Assembly (NCBI RefSeq): GCF_024734665.1
Contig: NZ_CP102931.1
Location: 1,982,001 to 2,046,000 of the forward strand
Source of the DNA: Variovorax paradoxus
GTDB taxonomy: Bacteria; Pseudomonadota; Gammaproteobacteria; Burkholderiales; Burkholderiaceae_C
Length of the DNA: 64,000 nucleotides
Direction of reading: 5' to 3'
In this document: positions 53,573 to 61,900 of the stretch, piece by piece
Numbering within the stretch: the stretch's first letter is position 1
Layout of the letters: every line of letters begins with the position of its first letter
Position numbers and translations under genes: made by a program
The notes under the pieces: model-generated
The model's input: only the letters and a program-made list of their open reading frames with translations
Database searches by the model: none
Told to the model about the DNA's origin: nothing

Positions 53573-54070
53573 ATGATTCTTGTCAAGACGCAAACGGGCC
53601 ATCAGGTTCTCAAGGACCGCTCGGTCCCTCTGTCGCCGCGCCAGCGCTCGGCCTTCATCCTGTTCGACGGCAAGCGCTCGGTCGACGAGGTGCTGGCCAA
53701 CGGCATGGGCATTGCCCGCGAAGACATCGATCAGATGGTGGCGCTGGGGCTGCTCGAGCCGGCGGAGGGCAGTGCAGCATCGCCGGCCGCCGGAGGCGCA
53801 TCCGCTGAGGCAGTGGCGAAAACGGTCGCGCCGGCTGCACCCGCTGCTCCCGCTGTGGGCTCCTCCGGGCGCAGCAAGCAGCAGCGCTACAAGGACGCCT
53901 ATCCCATCGCCACGCAGCTCACCGGCAGCCTGGGCCTGATGGGCTTCCGGCTCAACCTGCAGGTCGAGGGCACGACGAGCTATGAAGACCTCCTGGCGCT
54001 GGCGCCCAAGATCCGCGCCGCGGTGGGCCCGGAGAAGGCCGCCGCCCTGGACAAGGCCCTCAACGACTGA
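53573..54070 (+). CDS. Conserved hypothetical protein with two small domains and an Ala/Pro linker
   Basis: I do not recognise this 165-residue protein by name. Residues about 1-62 (QVLKDRSVPLSPRQRSAFIL, then DGKRSVDEVLANGMGIARED) look like a small winged-helix-type domain. Residues about 65-100 are Ala/Pro/Ser-rich and unstructured. The last 65 (YPIATQLTGSLGLMGFRLNL, then LAPKIRAAVGPEKAAALDKA) form a second helical domain. No signal peptide or membrane segment is seen. GGGAAGACCACC precedes the ATG. It lies between ppsA and the rpsF promoter. Confidence 0.75.
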   Translation: MILVKTQTGHQVLKDRSVPLSPRQRSAFILFDGKRSVDEVLANGMGIAREDIDQMVALGLLEPAEGSAASPAAGGASAEAVAKTVAPAAPAAPAVGSSGRSKQQRYKDAYPIATQLTGSLGLMGFRLNLQVEGTTSYEDLLALAPKIRAAVGPEKAAALDKALND

Positions 54071-54076
54071 GGTGGC

Positions 54077-54106
54077 TTGCCGAAGTGCGCTCTACAGGGC
54101 TATAAT
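54077..54106 (+). promoter_or_regulatory. Promoter of the rpsF-priB-rpsR-rplI operon
   Basis: -35 TTGCCG (54077-54082) and a perfect -10 TATAAT (54101-54106) are spaced 18 bp apart. They leave a leader of about 75 nt before rpsF, where S6:S18 autoregulation is known in other bacteria. Confidence 0.75.
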
Positions 54107-54186
54107 CGCTGGCTTTGCCTTGCCACACTGCGCCCGACGCTGCAGGTGGCTTTTCCTCTTCCTCGGAAGAATCCACAAGGAGTGCC

Positions 54187-54561
54187 ATGCGTCACTACGA
54201 AATCATTTTGCTGATCCACCCGGATCAGAGCGAACAAGTTCCGGCCATGCTGGAGCGCTACAAGGGCCTGATCACGGCCGGCGGCGGCAAGATCCACCGC
54301 GTTGAAGACTGGGGCCGTCGTCAGCTGGCTTACCAGATCAACAAGCTCAACAAGGCCCACTACCTGTGCGTCAACATCGAAGCTGAGCAAACCGTGATGG
54401 GCGAACTCGAACACGCGTTCAAGTTCAACGACGCCGTGCTGCGCCACCTGACCGTTCAGAAGAAGAAGGCCGAAACCGGTCCTTCGTCGATGATGAAGAC
54501 GGTCGAGCGCGAAGAGGCTCGCAAGGCCCAGCAGGCCGAATACGCCGCCAACAACAACTGA
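54187..54561 (+). CDS. rpsF: 30S ribosomal protein S6
   Basis: S6 binds the platform of the 30S subunit together with S18. The 124-residue protein starts [20 protein letters not shown] and has [20 protein letters not shown] and the acidic/Ala tail usual in betaproteobacteria. AAGGAG precedes the ATG at 54187. It is first in the operon with priB, rpsR and rplI. Confidence 0.97.
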   Translation: MRHYEIILLIHPDQSEQVPAMLERYKGLITAGGGKIHRVEDWGRRQLAYQINKLNKAHYLCVNIEAEQTVMGELEHAFKFNDAVLRHLTVQKKKAETGPSSMMKTVEREEARKAQQAEYAANNN

Positions 54562-54565
54562 TGGC

Positions 54566-54880
54566 GTGACTGCTGCCGCTGCGGCAACCGGGGTCAACCA
54601 GCTTCTGCTGACCGCCTCCGTTGCCGAACTCGGAGCATTGCGATTCACGCCAGCCGGCTTGCCAGCCATAGACCTGAAGCTCGAACACGAGTCGACGCTC
54701 CAGGAGGCAGGTAAACCCAGGCAGGTGAAGACGGCCCTCAAGGCCGTTGCCTTCGGCGCCATCGCCGAACGGCTCGCAAGGCAGTCGATGGGAAGTCTCT
54801 GGCGTTTTCAGGGCTTTCTCGCGACACCGGGCAACGGCAAGCATCCGGTCCTGCACATCCAGGATTTTCAGCAAGATTAA
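54566..54880 (+). CDS. priB: Primosomal replication protein N (PriB)
   Basis: PriB is a single-stranded-DNA-binding OB-fold protein that helps restart stalled replication forks with PriA. The 104-residue protein starts with GTG at 54566, 4 bp after the rpsF stop (an ATG overlapping that stop is in another frame). NQLLLTASVAELGALRFTPA, LPAIDLKLEHES and HPVLHIQDFQQD match the family. Its location between rpsF and rpsR is the conserved proteobacterial order. Confidence 0.93.
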   Translation: MTAAAAATGVNQLLLTASVAELGALRFTPAGLPAIDLKLEHESTLQEAGKPRQVKTALKAVAFGAIAERLARQSMGSLWRFQGFLATPGNGKHPVLHIQDFQQD

Positions 54881-54901
54881 TTTTCGACAAGAGGTCCCCA
54901 A

Positions 54902-55183
54902 ATGGCCACGTTCAAGAAATTCAACAAAGACAAGCGCCCGAAGCGCAACACCCAGTCGCTGCTGTTCAAGCGCAAGCGCTTCTGCCGCTTCACCGTCGCT
55001 GGCGTCGAGGAAATCGACTACAAGGACATCGACACGCTGCGTGACTTCATCAGCGAAAACGGCAAGATCATCCCCGCCCGCCTGACCGGCACGCGCGCGA
55101 TCTACCAACGCCAGCTGAACACCGCTATCAAGCGCGCGCGCTTCCTGGCCATGGTGCCGTACAGCGACCAGCACCGCGTCTAA
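54902..55183 (+). CDS. rpsR: 30S ribosomal protein S18
   Basis: This 93-residue small-subunit protein binds S6 on the platform. The conserved core is [19 protein letters not shown] followed by [20 protein letters not shown] and ARFLAMVPY. An AGAGG ribosome binding site precedes the ATG. It is the third gene of the operon. Confidence 0.97.
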   Translation: MATFKKFNKDKRPKRNTQSLLFKRKRFCRFTVAGVEEIDYKDIDTLRDFISENGKIIPARLTGTRAIYQRQLNTAIKRARFLAMVPYSDQHRV

Positions 55184-55195
55184 GGAGTCGACACC

Positions 55196-55648
55196 ATGCA
55201 AATCATTCTTCTGGACAAGGTTGTCAACGTCGGTGCCCTGGGCGACATCGTCAAGGTCAAGGACGGCTACGCACGCAACTTCCTGATTCCGACGGGCCGC
55301 GCCCGCCGCGCTACCGCCGCCAACAAGGCCGAATTCGAAGCCAAGCGCGCTGAACTCGAAAAGGCTGCGGCCGCCAAGCTGGCCGAATCGCAAGCTCAAG
55401 GCGAAAAGCTCGGTGGCACGACCATCAAGCTGACGCAAAAGGCTGGCGTTGACGGCCGTCTGTTCGGCTCGGTCACCAACGGCGACATCGCCGAAGAACT
55501 GGGCAAGCAAGGCTACAAGGTTGCCAAGTCGCAAGTGCGCCTGCCCAACGGCCCGATCAAGGTCGTTGGCGACAGCACCGTGAGCGTGGCCCTGCACACC
55601 GACGTGGTGGTCGACATCACCGTGACGGTCTACGGCGAAACCGCCTGA
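55196..55648 (+). CDS. rplI: 50S ribosomal protein L9
   Basis: The 150-residue protein has the N-terminal L9 signature [17 protein letters not shown] and [14 protein letters not shown] long helical linker ([20 protein letters not shown]) joins it to the C-terminal domain. AAGGAG precedes the ATG. It is the last gene of the operon before a strong terminator. Confidence 0.97.
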   Translation: MQIILLDKVVNVGALGDIVKVKDGYARNFLIPTGRARRATAANKAEFEAKRAELEKAAAAKLAESQAQGEKLGGTTIKLTQKAGVDGRLFGSVTNGDIAEELGKQGYKVAKSQVRLPNGPIKVVGDSTVSVALHTDVVVDITVTVYGETA

Positions 55649-55675
55649 TCGTCCACAGCGCCTGTGCGCTGCAGC

Positions 55676-55699
55676 AAAAGCCGCCTTCGGGCGGCTTTT
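55676..55699 (+). terminator. Terminator after rplI
   Basis: AAAAGCCGCC-TTCG-GGCGGCTTTT is a perfect stem with a stable UUCG tetraloop, followed by CTTTTT. Confidence 0.93.
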
Positions 55700-55748
55700 C
55701 TTTTTCTGCGCCCGAGTTTTCCAGTCGATTGCACTGGAAGATCACCGT

Positions 55749-55769
55749 TTATTCACAACCTTGTCCACA
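55749..55769 (+). promoter_or_regulatory. Two DnaA-box-like sequences upstream of dnaB
   Basis: TTATTCACA (55749-55757) matches the DnaA box consensus TTATNCACA fully, and TTGTCCACA (55761-55769) matches at 8 of 9. They lie in tandem, 3 bp apart and about 50 bp before the dnaB start. Confidence 0.55.
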
Positions 55770-55817
55770 CGCGCATCGGCGCGCGCGGCTTAGCATGCAG
55801 GGTTGCAAGGGAAGTCC

Positions 55818-57224
55818 ATGTCCGCCGTTTTCTCCTATGCCGACAATGATCCGTCGGCCGATCGCCAGGTTGCTCAACTGCGCATTCCGCCTCATTCCAT
55901 CGAGGCCGAATCCAGTGTGCTCGGCGGCCTGCTGCTCGACAACGGCGCCTGGGACCGCATGGGCGACCTGCTGGTTGACGGCGACTTCTACCGCCACGAA
56001 CACAAGCTGATCTACGCCGCCATCGGTGGGCTGATCAACGCCAGCAAGCCGGCCGACGTGATCACCGTCTACGAGCAGCTGCAGAATCTCGGCAAGGCCG
56101 ACGACATCGGCGGGCTGGTGTACCTGAATTCGCTCGCGCAGTACGTGCCCAGCGCGAGCAACATCCGCCGCTACGCCGAGATCGTGCGCGAGCGCTCGAT
56201 CCTGCGCAAACTGGTTTCCGCCAGCGACGAGATCGCGACCAACGCCTTCAATCCGCAGGGCAAGGCGGTCGACAAGATCCTCGACGAAGCCGAGCAGAAG
56301 ATCTTCAACATCGGCGAAGAAGGCACGCGGATGAAGCAGGGCTTCCAGAGCATGGATGCCCTGGTGGTCGAACTGCTCGACCGCGTGACGGAAATGGCCG
56401 AGAACCCGAACGACATCACGGGCGTGCGCACCGGCTTCAACGACTTCGACAAGATGACCTCGGGCCTGCAGCCGGGCGACATGATCGTGCTGGCTGCGCG
56501 TCCCTCAATGGGGAAGACCTCGCTCGCGATCAACATCGCCGAGCACGTGGCGCTCGAAGAAGGTCTGCCGGTGGCGGTGTTCTCGATGGAAATGGGCGCC
56601 GCGCAGTTGGCAGTGCGTATCGTGGGTTCCATCGGCCGTATCGACCAGGGCCACCTGCGCACTGGCAAGCTCAGCGACGAAGAGTGGCCGCGCCTGACCG
56701 AGGCCATCGAGAAGCTGCGCACCGTGTCGCTGCACATCGACGAAACGCCTGGCCTCTCGACCAGCGAACTGCGCGCCAACGCGCGCCGCCTCGCGCGCCA
56801 GTACGGGCGCCTGGGCCTGATCGTGGTCGACTACCTGCAGCTGATGTCGACCAGCACTTCGGGCGACGAGAACCGCGCCACCGCCGTGGGCGAAATCTCG
56901 CGCGGCCTGAAGATGCTGGCCAAGGAACTGAAGTGCCCGGTGATCGCGCTGTCGCAGCTCAGCCGCGGCGTTGAAAGCCGCACCGACAAGCGCCCCATGA
57001 TGAGCGACTTGCGCGAATCCGGCGCCATCGAGCAGGACGCGGACATCATCATGTTCATCTACCGCGACGACTACTACAACAAGGAGTCGAAGGAGCCGGG
57101 CGTGGCCGAGGTGATCATCAGCAAGCACCGGAACGGCCCGACCGGTACCATCAAGCTGGCCTTCCTGAAGCCGATCACCAAGTTCGAGAACCTGGTGGGC
57201 TACAGCCACAACGACGAGTACTGA
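55818..57224 (+). CDS. dnaB: Replicative DNA helicase DnaB
   Basis: DnaB is the hexameric helicase that unwinds DNA at the replication fork. The 468-residue protein has an N-terminal DnaG-interaction domain (LRIPPHSIEAESSVLGGLLL). The RecA-like core has Walker A ARPSMGKTSLAINIAE, Walker B LIVVDYLQLM and the arginine-finger region SDLRESGAIEQDAD. ATG 55818 follows AAGGGAAG, and a TTG start at 55803 is less likely. The rplI-dnaB order is widely conserved. Confidence 0.97.
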   Translation: MSAVFSYADNDPSADRQVAQLRIPPHSIEAESSVLGGLLLDNGAWDRMGDLLVDGDFYRHEHKLIYAAIGGLINASKPADVITVYEQLQNLGKADDIGGLVYLNSLAQYVPSASNIRRYAEIVRERSILRKLVSASDEIATNAFNPQGKAVDKILDEAEQKIFNIGEEGTRMKQGFQSMDALVVELLDRVTEMAENPNDITGVRTGFNDFDKMTSGLQPGDMIVLAARPSMGKTSLAINIAEHVALEEGLPVAVFSMEMGAAQLAVRIVGSIGRIDQGHLRTGKLSDEEWPRLTEAIEKLRTVSLHIDETPGLSTSELRANARRLARQYGRLGLIVVDYLQLMSTSTSGDENRATAVGEISRGLKMLAKELKCPVIALSQLSRGVESRTDKRPMMSDLRESGAIEQDADIIMFIYRDDYYNKESKEPGVAEVIISKHRNGPTGTIKLAFLKPITKFENLVGYSHNDEY

Positions 57225-57241
57225 GCCGGCGCGGAAGGTCG

Positions 57242-57991
57242 TCAGCTGGAGCCGTTGCCGGACCAGGGCGGCGAGTCCGATGGCTTCTGCGGCACCACCT
57301 TGCCCTGCGCCGTCTCGGCCTTCATCTGTCGAAGCATGTCTGCCAGCGTCTTGCCCGGCTCGTCGCGGAAGCGCTCGGGCAGCACCTCGATCGTGTCCAT
57401 GCGATCCAGGCGAAAGCCCCGGAAGTCATTGCGCAGTTCGCACCAGGTCGAGAGCGTCCAGACCTTGCCCCAATAGAAGCAGCCGAGCGGCCGCACCGTG
57501 CGTTCGCTGGCGTCGCCCGATACGTCGTGGTACTGCAGCAGCAGCTTGTTGTGCGACTGCACCGCTTCGCGCAGCGTCTGCAGCCGCGTGCGCAGGGTTT
57601 TGTCCAGGCCCATCGCGGGGGCGTAGAGCGCCAGAGCTTCGGCCGAGACGCGCGCCGCCGGCGGCAGCACCGACAGAATCTTGCCCAGCCCGGTCTCGAT
57701 GTCGCGTGCCAGCGCTGGATCGACCCAGCTCTGTGCGAGCCGCGCTGCGGCCACCAGGGCCGAGGCCTCGTCCTGCGTGAACATCAGCGGTGGCAGCTCG
57801 AAGCCGGCGCCCAGTCGATAACCCACGCCCGCCTCGCCCTCGATGGGCACGCCTTGATGCTGCAAGTCGGCCACGTCGCGGTACACCGTGCGCTCCGACA
57901 CTTCGAGGCGCTGCGCCAGGAACGCGGCCGTGGTCAGCCGACGCCCGCGGATGAGCTGCACGAGTTGGAACAGGCGGTCTGCGCGGCGCAT
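57242..57991 (-). CDS. YafY-type HTH/WYL domain transcriptional regulator
   Basis: The 249-residue protein starts with a DeoR/HTH_11 winged helix (RLFQLVQLIRGRRLTTAAFL, VSERTVYRDVADLQHQG) and continues with a WYL-type ligand-binding domain (RPLGCFYWGKVWTLSTWCEL). LRNDFRGFRLDRM is the conserved tail of YafY proteins. Its ATG overlaps the stop of the alkyltransferase-like gene, so it is the last gene of a five-gene operon and may regulate it. The effector is unknown. Confidence 0.9.
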   Translation of the reverse strand: MRRADRLFQLVQLIRGRRLTTAAFLAQRLEVSERTVYRDVADLQHQGVPIEGEAGVGYRLGAGFELPPLMFTQDEASALVAAARLAQSWVDPALARDIETGLGKILSVLPPAARVSAEALALYAPAMGLDKTLRTRLQTLREAVQSHNKLLLQYHDVSGDASERTVRPLGCFYWGKVWTLSTWCELRNDFRGFRLDRMDTIEVLPERFRDEPGKTLADMLRQMKAETAQGKVVPQKPSDSPPWSGNGSS

Positions 57992-58458
57992 CAGCGTGTT
58001 CCGGTGAGCTTCTTCGCGAAGTCTTCGACGAAGTAGCGCTTGCCGCGCTGCACAACCGTGTGGCCTTCGCCTTCGAGCTTCGACATCTGCGCCTCGATGC
58101 CACCGGGGTACTTGGGGTTGAGCTCGCCGCCGACCTTGAGGGTGCGCCAGTAGGGCGTTCGCTCTTCCGTCCTTGCTGCCTCCTCGGCCGCATGCGCGAC
58201 CATGTGCGCGAAGATCGCCGTGGTCACTGTGCAGCCGATGGTCGCCTGGTGGCGCAGCGCGATGTCTTCGCCGATACCCATCACCGTTGCGAGTCGGCCT
58301 TCTGGAATGCTGCGCATCGCGGCTTCCACCTCCCGCGGCGACGGCGTGGCGATGGTCCCTTCGCCGCGCCGAGGGCGCATGGCGGCGGGAATCTCCTTGA
58401 CGTTCGGCAGGTGAGGGTAGCTGGCCAACCTGTCGCGCCAGCTCTTCTTGGGGCTCAT
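57991..58458 (-). CDS. MGMT-family (alkyltransferase-like) protein without the acceptor cysteine
   Basis: This 155-residue protein resembles the C-terminal domain of O6-alkylguanine-DNA alkyltransferases. The helical segment ATVMGIGEDIALRHQATIGC leads to TPYWRTLKVGGELNPKYPGG, which aligns with the PCHRV...G.L..YGG part of MGMT. The catalytic Cys of PCHR is replaced (PYWR), so it cannot accept an alkyl group there and may act like ATL proteins that flag lesions. Starts and stops overlap both neighbours (ATGA). Confidence 0.8.
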   Translation of the reverse strand: MSPKKSWRDRLASYPHLPNVKEIPAAMRPRRGEGTIATPSPREVEAAMRSIPEGRLATVMGIGEDIALRHQATIGCTVTTAIFAHMVAHAAEEAARTEERTPYWRTLKVGGELNPKYPGGIEAQMSKLEGEGHTVVQRGKRYFVEDFAKKLTGTR

Positions 58459-58904
58459 GAAACTCCGATGTGGATCGCCACCTTGTCCGGCCCTTCGTAG
58501 GCTTCGAAATCGCTGCGGTAGCGGCGCGCGACTTCCGGGTGTGCCTCGAAATACTGCCAGATGCGCTGCCATGTGGCGATGACCATCTGCGGCATCTCTC
58601 CCTGGCCGGTGAATACAAGGTAGTCGCCAGCCTCGACGGCCAGACTGTCTTGGCCACCCGAGACGGCGACACCCGCCGTCACGTCGAAGGCGCCGTGGGC
58701 GTCGGACTCGTAGGCCGAGTAGACGCTGAAGATGCGGATGTCGCCGGTGCGGTCCGGCGTCGATGCGTAAGTCTCTTCGCCGAAGAAGCGGCCCCACAGC
58801 TTGCCGATGCGGGCGGTCGCGGGGTCGTTCTCTTCGTGGTTGGTGGTGCGGATGGTGAGGCCCGCGACGTGAAAGGCATCCTGGTGTTGGCGGGTAGGTT
58901 CCAT
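58455..58904 (-). CDS. GyrI-like/AraC effector-binding domain protein
   Basis: This 149-residue stand-alone small-molecule-binding (GyrI/SOUL-BRE-like) domain shows FHVAGLTIRTTNHEEND near the start, IFSVYSAYESDAHGAFDVTA and DYLVFTGQGEMPQMVIATWQ, which fit the family. Such proteins bind drugs or gyrase or serve as effector sensors. No DNA-binding domain is present. It is translationally coupled to the alkyltransferase-like gene downstream and lies 15 bp after the EVE gene. Confidence 0.82.
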   Translation of the reverse strand: MEPTRQHQDAFHVAGLTIRTTNHEENDPATARIGKLWGRFFGEETYASTPDRTGDIRIFSVYSAYESDAHGAFDVTAGVAVSGGQDSLAVEAGDYLVFTGQGEMPQMVIATWQRIWQYFEAHPEVARRYRSDFEAYEGPDKVAIHIGVS

Positions 58905-58919
58905 AGGGGGGGCTTCTCC

Positions 58920-59369
58920 TCAAAGCGACAGTGTTTTCAGATCGGCCTTCATGGCCTGGGCGATCAGCTTCATGTCGGCGTCGGTGACGTCGAACATGCC
59001 AAAGCGAAACTTGTAGCCCCATTGCTTGGGGTTCTCGATGAAGGCCAGGCGCTCGATCAACGGTGCGATCGGCGCCTCGTGCCCGGCTGCATAGGCCACG
59101 TCGCGCCGCCAGGGCACGAAGCCGTTGCCCATGTCGAATTCATACGGCTCGCCGGGTTGTACGACGCCGATCGACACGAAGCTCTGCAGCCTGTCCGTGC
59201 CCCCGAACACCGTGGACGGCGAATAGTAGGCGACGCGGTCGCCCGCCGAGAGCCGCTTGAGCGGCGAATGCTTGCCGTGGCCGACCTGCATGAAGCCGAG
59301 CGGCCGATGATCGCGGCCGAGCCGTGCGTGCTCGGCGCTGGCTACGGCGATCCAGTTGCGTTGCGTCAT
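58920..59369 (-). CDS. EVE domain-containing protein
   Basis: This 149-residue protein of the EVE (UPF0310, PUA-like) fold starts RNWIAVASAEHARLGRDHR and continues with GHGKHSPLKRLSAGDRVAYY and PWRRDVAYAAGHEAPIAPLI. EVE domains are related to YTH and PUA domains and read modified bases in nucleic acids. It lies 7 bp after the VOC gene and just upstream of the GyrI-like and alkyltransferase-like genes, suggesting a shared modified-base or stress theme. Confidence 0.85.
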   Translation of the reverse strand: MTQRNWIAVASAEHARLGRDHRPLGFMQVGHGKHSPLKRLSAGDRVAYYSPSTVFGGTDRLQSFVSIGVVQPGEPYEFDMGNGFVPWRRDVAYAAGHEAPIAPLIERLAFIENPKQWGYKFRFGMFDVTDADMKLIAQAMKADLKTLSL

Positions 59370-59376
59370 GACGGGA

Positions 59377-59754
59377 TCAATCCAGCGCGTGCAGGCCGAC
59401 TTCGTTGCCTTCGGTATCGCGCATGTGGGCGATGAAGCCCATGCCGGGAGGCAGCGCGGACTTGGGCGCCACGATCTGTCCGCCTGCGGCCTCGACCCGC
59501 GCAAGCACGGCGTCGATGCCAGGGTTGCAGTCGAGGTAGATGCGAATGCCCGTGCCGGCGCGCGCGCTGGCGTTGGCTCCGGCCTGCAGGGCACCGCCCG
59601 TGGCGGGATCGTCGTAGGGGAACACGGCCAGCGTCTCGCCGCCGAAGTTCTCGCGGCGCAGCTTGCGGGCCAGCACAGTCTCATAGAAGGCCTGGGCGCG
59701 GTCCATGTCGGCGACCGGGATCTCGAACCAGCTGATGGCGTTCTGTTTTTGCAT
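59377..59754 (-). CDS. VOC family (glyoxalase/bleomycin-resistance-like) protein
   Basis: This 125-residue VOC-fold protein starts AISWFEIPVADMDRAQAFYE, with paired beta-alpha-beta-beta-beta modules, and ends AHMRDTEGNEVGLHALD. The Glu near the end is a usual metal ligand. Possible functions include antibiotic or toxin binding and small-molecule isomerisation. It is the first gene of the compact operon with EVE, GyrI-like, alkyltransferase-like and WYL genes. Confidence 0.88.
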   Translation of the reverse strand: MQKQNAISWFEIPVADMDRAQAFYETVLARKLRRENFGGETLAVFPYDDPATGGALQAGANASARAGTGIRIYLDCNPGIDAVLARVEAAGGQIVAPKSALPPGMGFIAHMRDTEGNEVGLHALD

Positions 59755-59845
59755 TTTGGGGCTCTCTTTCGTATCGGTTGAAGGAGCCCTGATGGTGCGA
59801 GCCGCCTACTGACAACGTCTTGTCAGTAGCCTGTCACCGCAGGCG

Positions 59846-59884
59846 AAAAAAAGCCCGCGATGCTCCGGGGAGCATGCGCGGGCT
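59846..59884 (-). terminator. Terminator after the PIN-PhoH gene
   Basis: A stem based on AAGCCCGCG-ATGCTCC and its complement is followed on the minus strand by a run of T residues. Confidence 0.85.
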
Positions 59885-59907
59885 TGTGTCGGCCTGTGCC
59901 GCTGGTT

Positions 59908-61689
59908 TTAGAGCACGTCGCTGGCGAAATCCGCCAGCCGCGAGCGTTCGCCGCGCGCCAGCGTGATGTGCCCGCCGTGCGGCCAGCCCTTGAACTTGTC
60001 GACCGCGAAGGTCAGGCCCGAGGAGCCTTCCGTCAGGTACGGCGTGTCGATCTGCGCGAGATTGCCCATGCAGATGATCTTCGTGCCGGGGCCGGCGCGG
60101 GTGATCAGCGTCTTCATCTGCTTGGGCGTCAGGTTCTGCGCCTCGTCGATGATCACGTACTTGTTGAGGAAGGTGCGTCCGCGCATGAAGTTCATGCTCT
60201 TGACCTTGATGCGGCTGCGGATCAGCTCGTTGGTGGCCGCGCGGCCCCACTCGCCGGCACCGCCGCCGTCGCCCTTGGCCAGGAACTCGAGGTTGTCATC
60301 GAGCGCGCCCATCCAGGGGCCCATCTTTTCCTCTTCCGTGCCGGGCAGGAAGCCGATGTCTTCGCCGACGCTCACGGTGGCGCGGGTCATGATGATCTCG
60401 GTGTAGCGGCGGTCGTCGAGCACCTGCGTGAGGCCGGAAGCCAGCGCCATCAGGGTCTTGCCGGTGCCGGCGGTGCCGGTCAGCGTGACGAAGTCGATCT
60501 CGGGGTCCATCAGCAGGTTCATCGCGAAGTTCTGCTCGCGGTTGCGCGTGTTTACGCCCCAGACCGCGTTCTTGCCCGAGCTGTAGTCCTTGAGCGTCTT
60601 GAGCACCGCGGTCTTGTCGCGGATTTCGGTGACGCGGGCGTACATGCTCGGCTCGCCGGGCGCCTCGAAGTACACGAACTGGTTGATGTACAGGTTGGGC
60701 ACCAGCGGACCGCTGATTCGGTAGAAGGTATTGCTGCCGCTCTGCCAGCTTTCGACCGTCTTGCTCTGGCGGGTCCAGAAGTCGGGCGGCAGTGCGAGCG
60801 AACCGGCGTAGAGCAGGTCGCCGTCTTCCAGCGTCTTGTCGTTCTGGTAGTCGTCGGCGGCAAGGCCCAGCGCGCGCGCCTTGACGCGCATGTTGATGTC
60901 CTTCGACACCAGCACCACTTCCTGCTTCGGTTTGCCCGGCCGGTCCTTGGCGTACTCGTCGCGCAGCGCGTGCACCACGCCGAGGATCTGGTTGTCAGCC
61001 TTGCCCTGGGGCAGGCTGATCGGCAGTGAGTAGTCGAGCGGGGCGGTCTGGAAGAACAGCCGGCCGCCGGCTTCGCGGTGGCCGGTGGTGTCGAGCTTCA
61101 GGCCCTTGTCGATGTCGGCGTCCTGGGCGCCGGCCAGCGCATCGAGCGTGCGGCTGGTCTGGCGGCCGTTGCGCGCGACTTCGGTGGTGCCTTTCTTGTG
61201 GCCGTCGAGTTCTTCCAGCACGATCATCGGCAGGAAGATGTCGTGCTCCTCGAAGCGGAACAGGCACATGGGGTCGTGCAGCAGCACGTTCGTGTCGAGC
61301 ACGAACAGCTTGGCCGGTCCATTGGACTTGTTGCGCTTGGGTCGCGTCGGCGCTTGCGGCGCTGGAGCGGGAGCTGGTGTGACTTCGACGACCGGCGCCT
61401 TCCTCGTCTCGACCTGCACCATGGCCTCCGGCTGCGGTGCGTTCACGGGCACGGGGGCCGACGCTGGTTTGGACCTGCCCCGGCGCGTCGGGCGCACGGT
61501 GGCGCCGCCGGCGCCTTCAGTGCCGAGGCTGTCGAACAATTCCAGCGGCTGCGGGCTGTGCACCGTGGCTTCGTCAGCGCGCGAATCGCCGGAACGGCGC
61601 GAGCCCCTGTGCGAGGACCGGGCGGGCGCATCGAGTGCGTCCGGCGAGAGCAATGCAGCGCGTTTCGTGGGGGCGGGGGGCAGTGGCAT
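59908..61689 (-). CDS. PIN-PhoH family RNase/ATPase (PhoH2/YlaK type)
   Basis: The 593-residue protein has a variable, Ala/Pro-rich N-terminus of about 125 residues. A PIN nuclease domain (KLFVLDTNVLLHDPMCLF, acidic catalytic residues) follows, then a PhoH ATPase domain. The ATPase has Walker A LTGTAGTGKTLMALA, VSVGEDIGFLPGTEEEKMGP and Walker B YVIIDEAQNLTPKQM. PhoH2 proteins act as RNA helicase/RNases. The long N-terminal region is not conserved-looking and may be disordered. The bcp terminator lies upstream. Confidence 0.93.
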   Translation of the reverse strand: MPLPPAPTKRAALLSPDALDAPARSSHRGSRRSGDSRADEATVHSPQPLELFDSLGTEGAGGATVRPTRRGRSKPASAPVPVNAPQPEAMVQVETRKAPVVEVTPAPAPAPQAPTRPKRNKSNGPAKLFVLDTNVLLHDPMCLFRFEEHDIFLPMIVLEELDGHKKGTTEVARNGRQTSRTLDALAGAQDADIDKGLKLDTTGHREAGGRLFFQTAPLDYSLPISLPQGKADNQILGVVHALRDEYAKDRPGKPKQEVVLVSKDINMRVKARALGLAADDYQNDKTLEDGDLLYAGSLALPPDFWTRQSKTVESWQSGSNTFYRISGPLVPNLYINQFVYFEAPGEPSMYARVTEIRDKTAVLKTLKDYSSGKNAVWGVNTRNREQNFAMNLLMDPEIDFVTLTGTAGTGKTLMALASGLTQVLDDRRYTEIIMTRATVSVGEDIGFLPGTEEEKMGPWMGALDDNLEFLAKGDGGGAGEWGRAATNELIRSRIKVKSMNFMRGRTFLNKYVIIDEAQNLTPKQMKTLITRAGPGTKIICMGNLAQIDTPYLTEGSSGLTFAVDKFKGWPHGGHITLARGERSRLADFASDVL

Positions 61690-61728
61690 GTGTCAGATCG
61701 CTCGCAGAAAGTGGGAACCAGAAAACGA

Positions 61729-61757
61729 AAAAGCCGCCTGAAGACCAAGGCGGCTTT
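61729..61757 (-). terminator. Terminator after bcp
   Basis: On the minus strand AAAGCCGCCT/AGGCGGCTTT with a TGGTCTTC-type loop is followed by TTTT. Confidence 0.82.
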
Positions 61758-61900
61758 GTTCGGGGGATGCGGTCGTGGAGCTCAACGGCATGAAACCATT
61801 ATGCACACCGCAGATGACGCGCCGGAGGCTCTTTACGCGCTGCGTTGGGCATTCCCCACGCCAGAGCGGAAAAGTGCACGGCCGGCTCGCCGGGCGGCGG

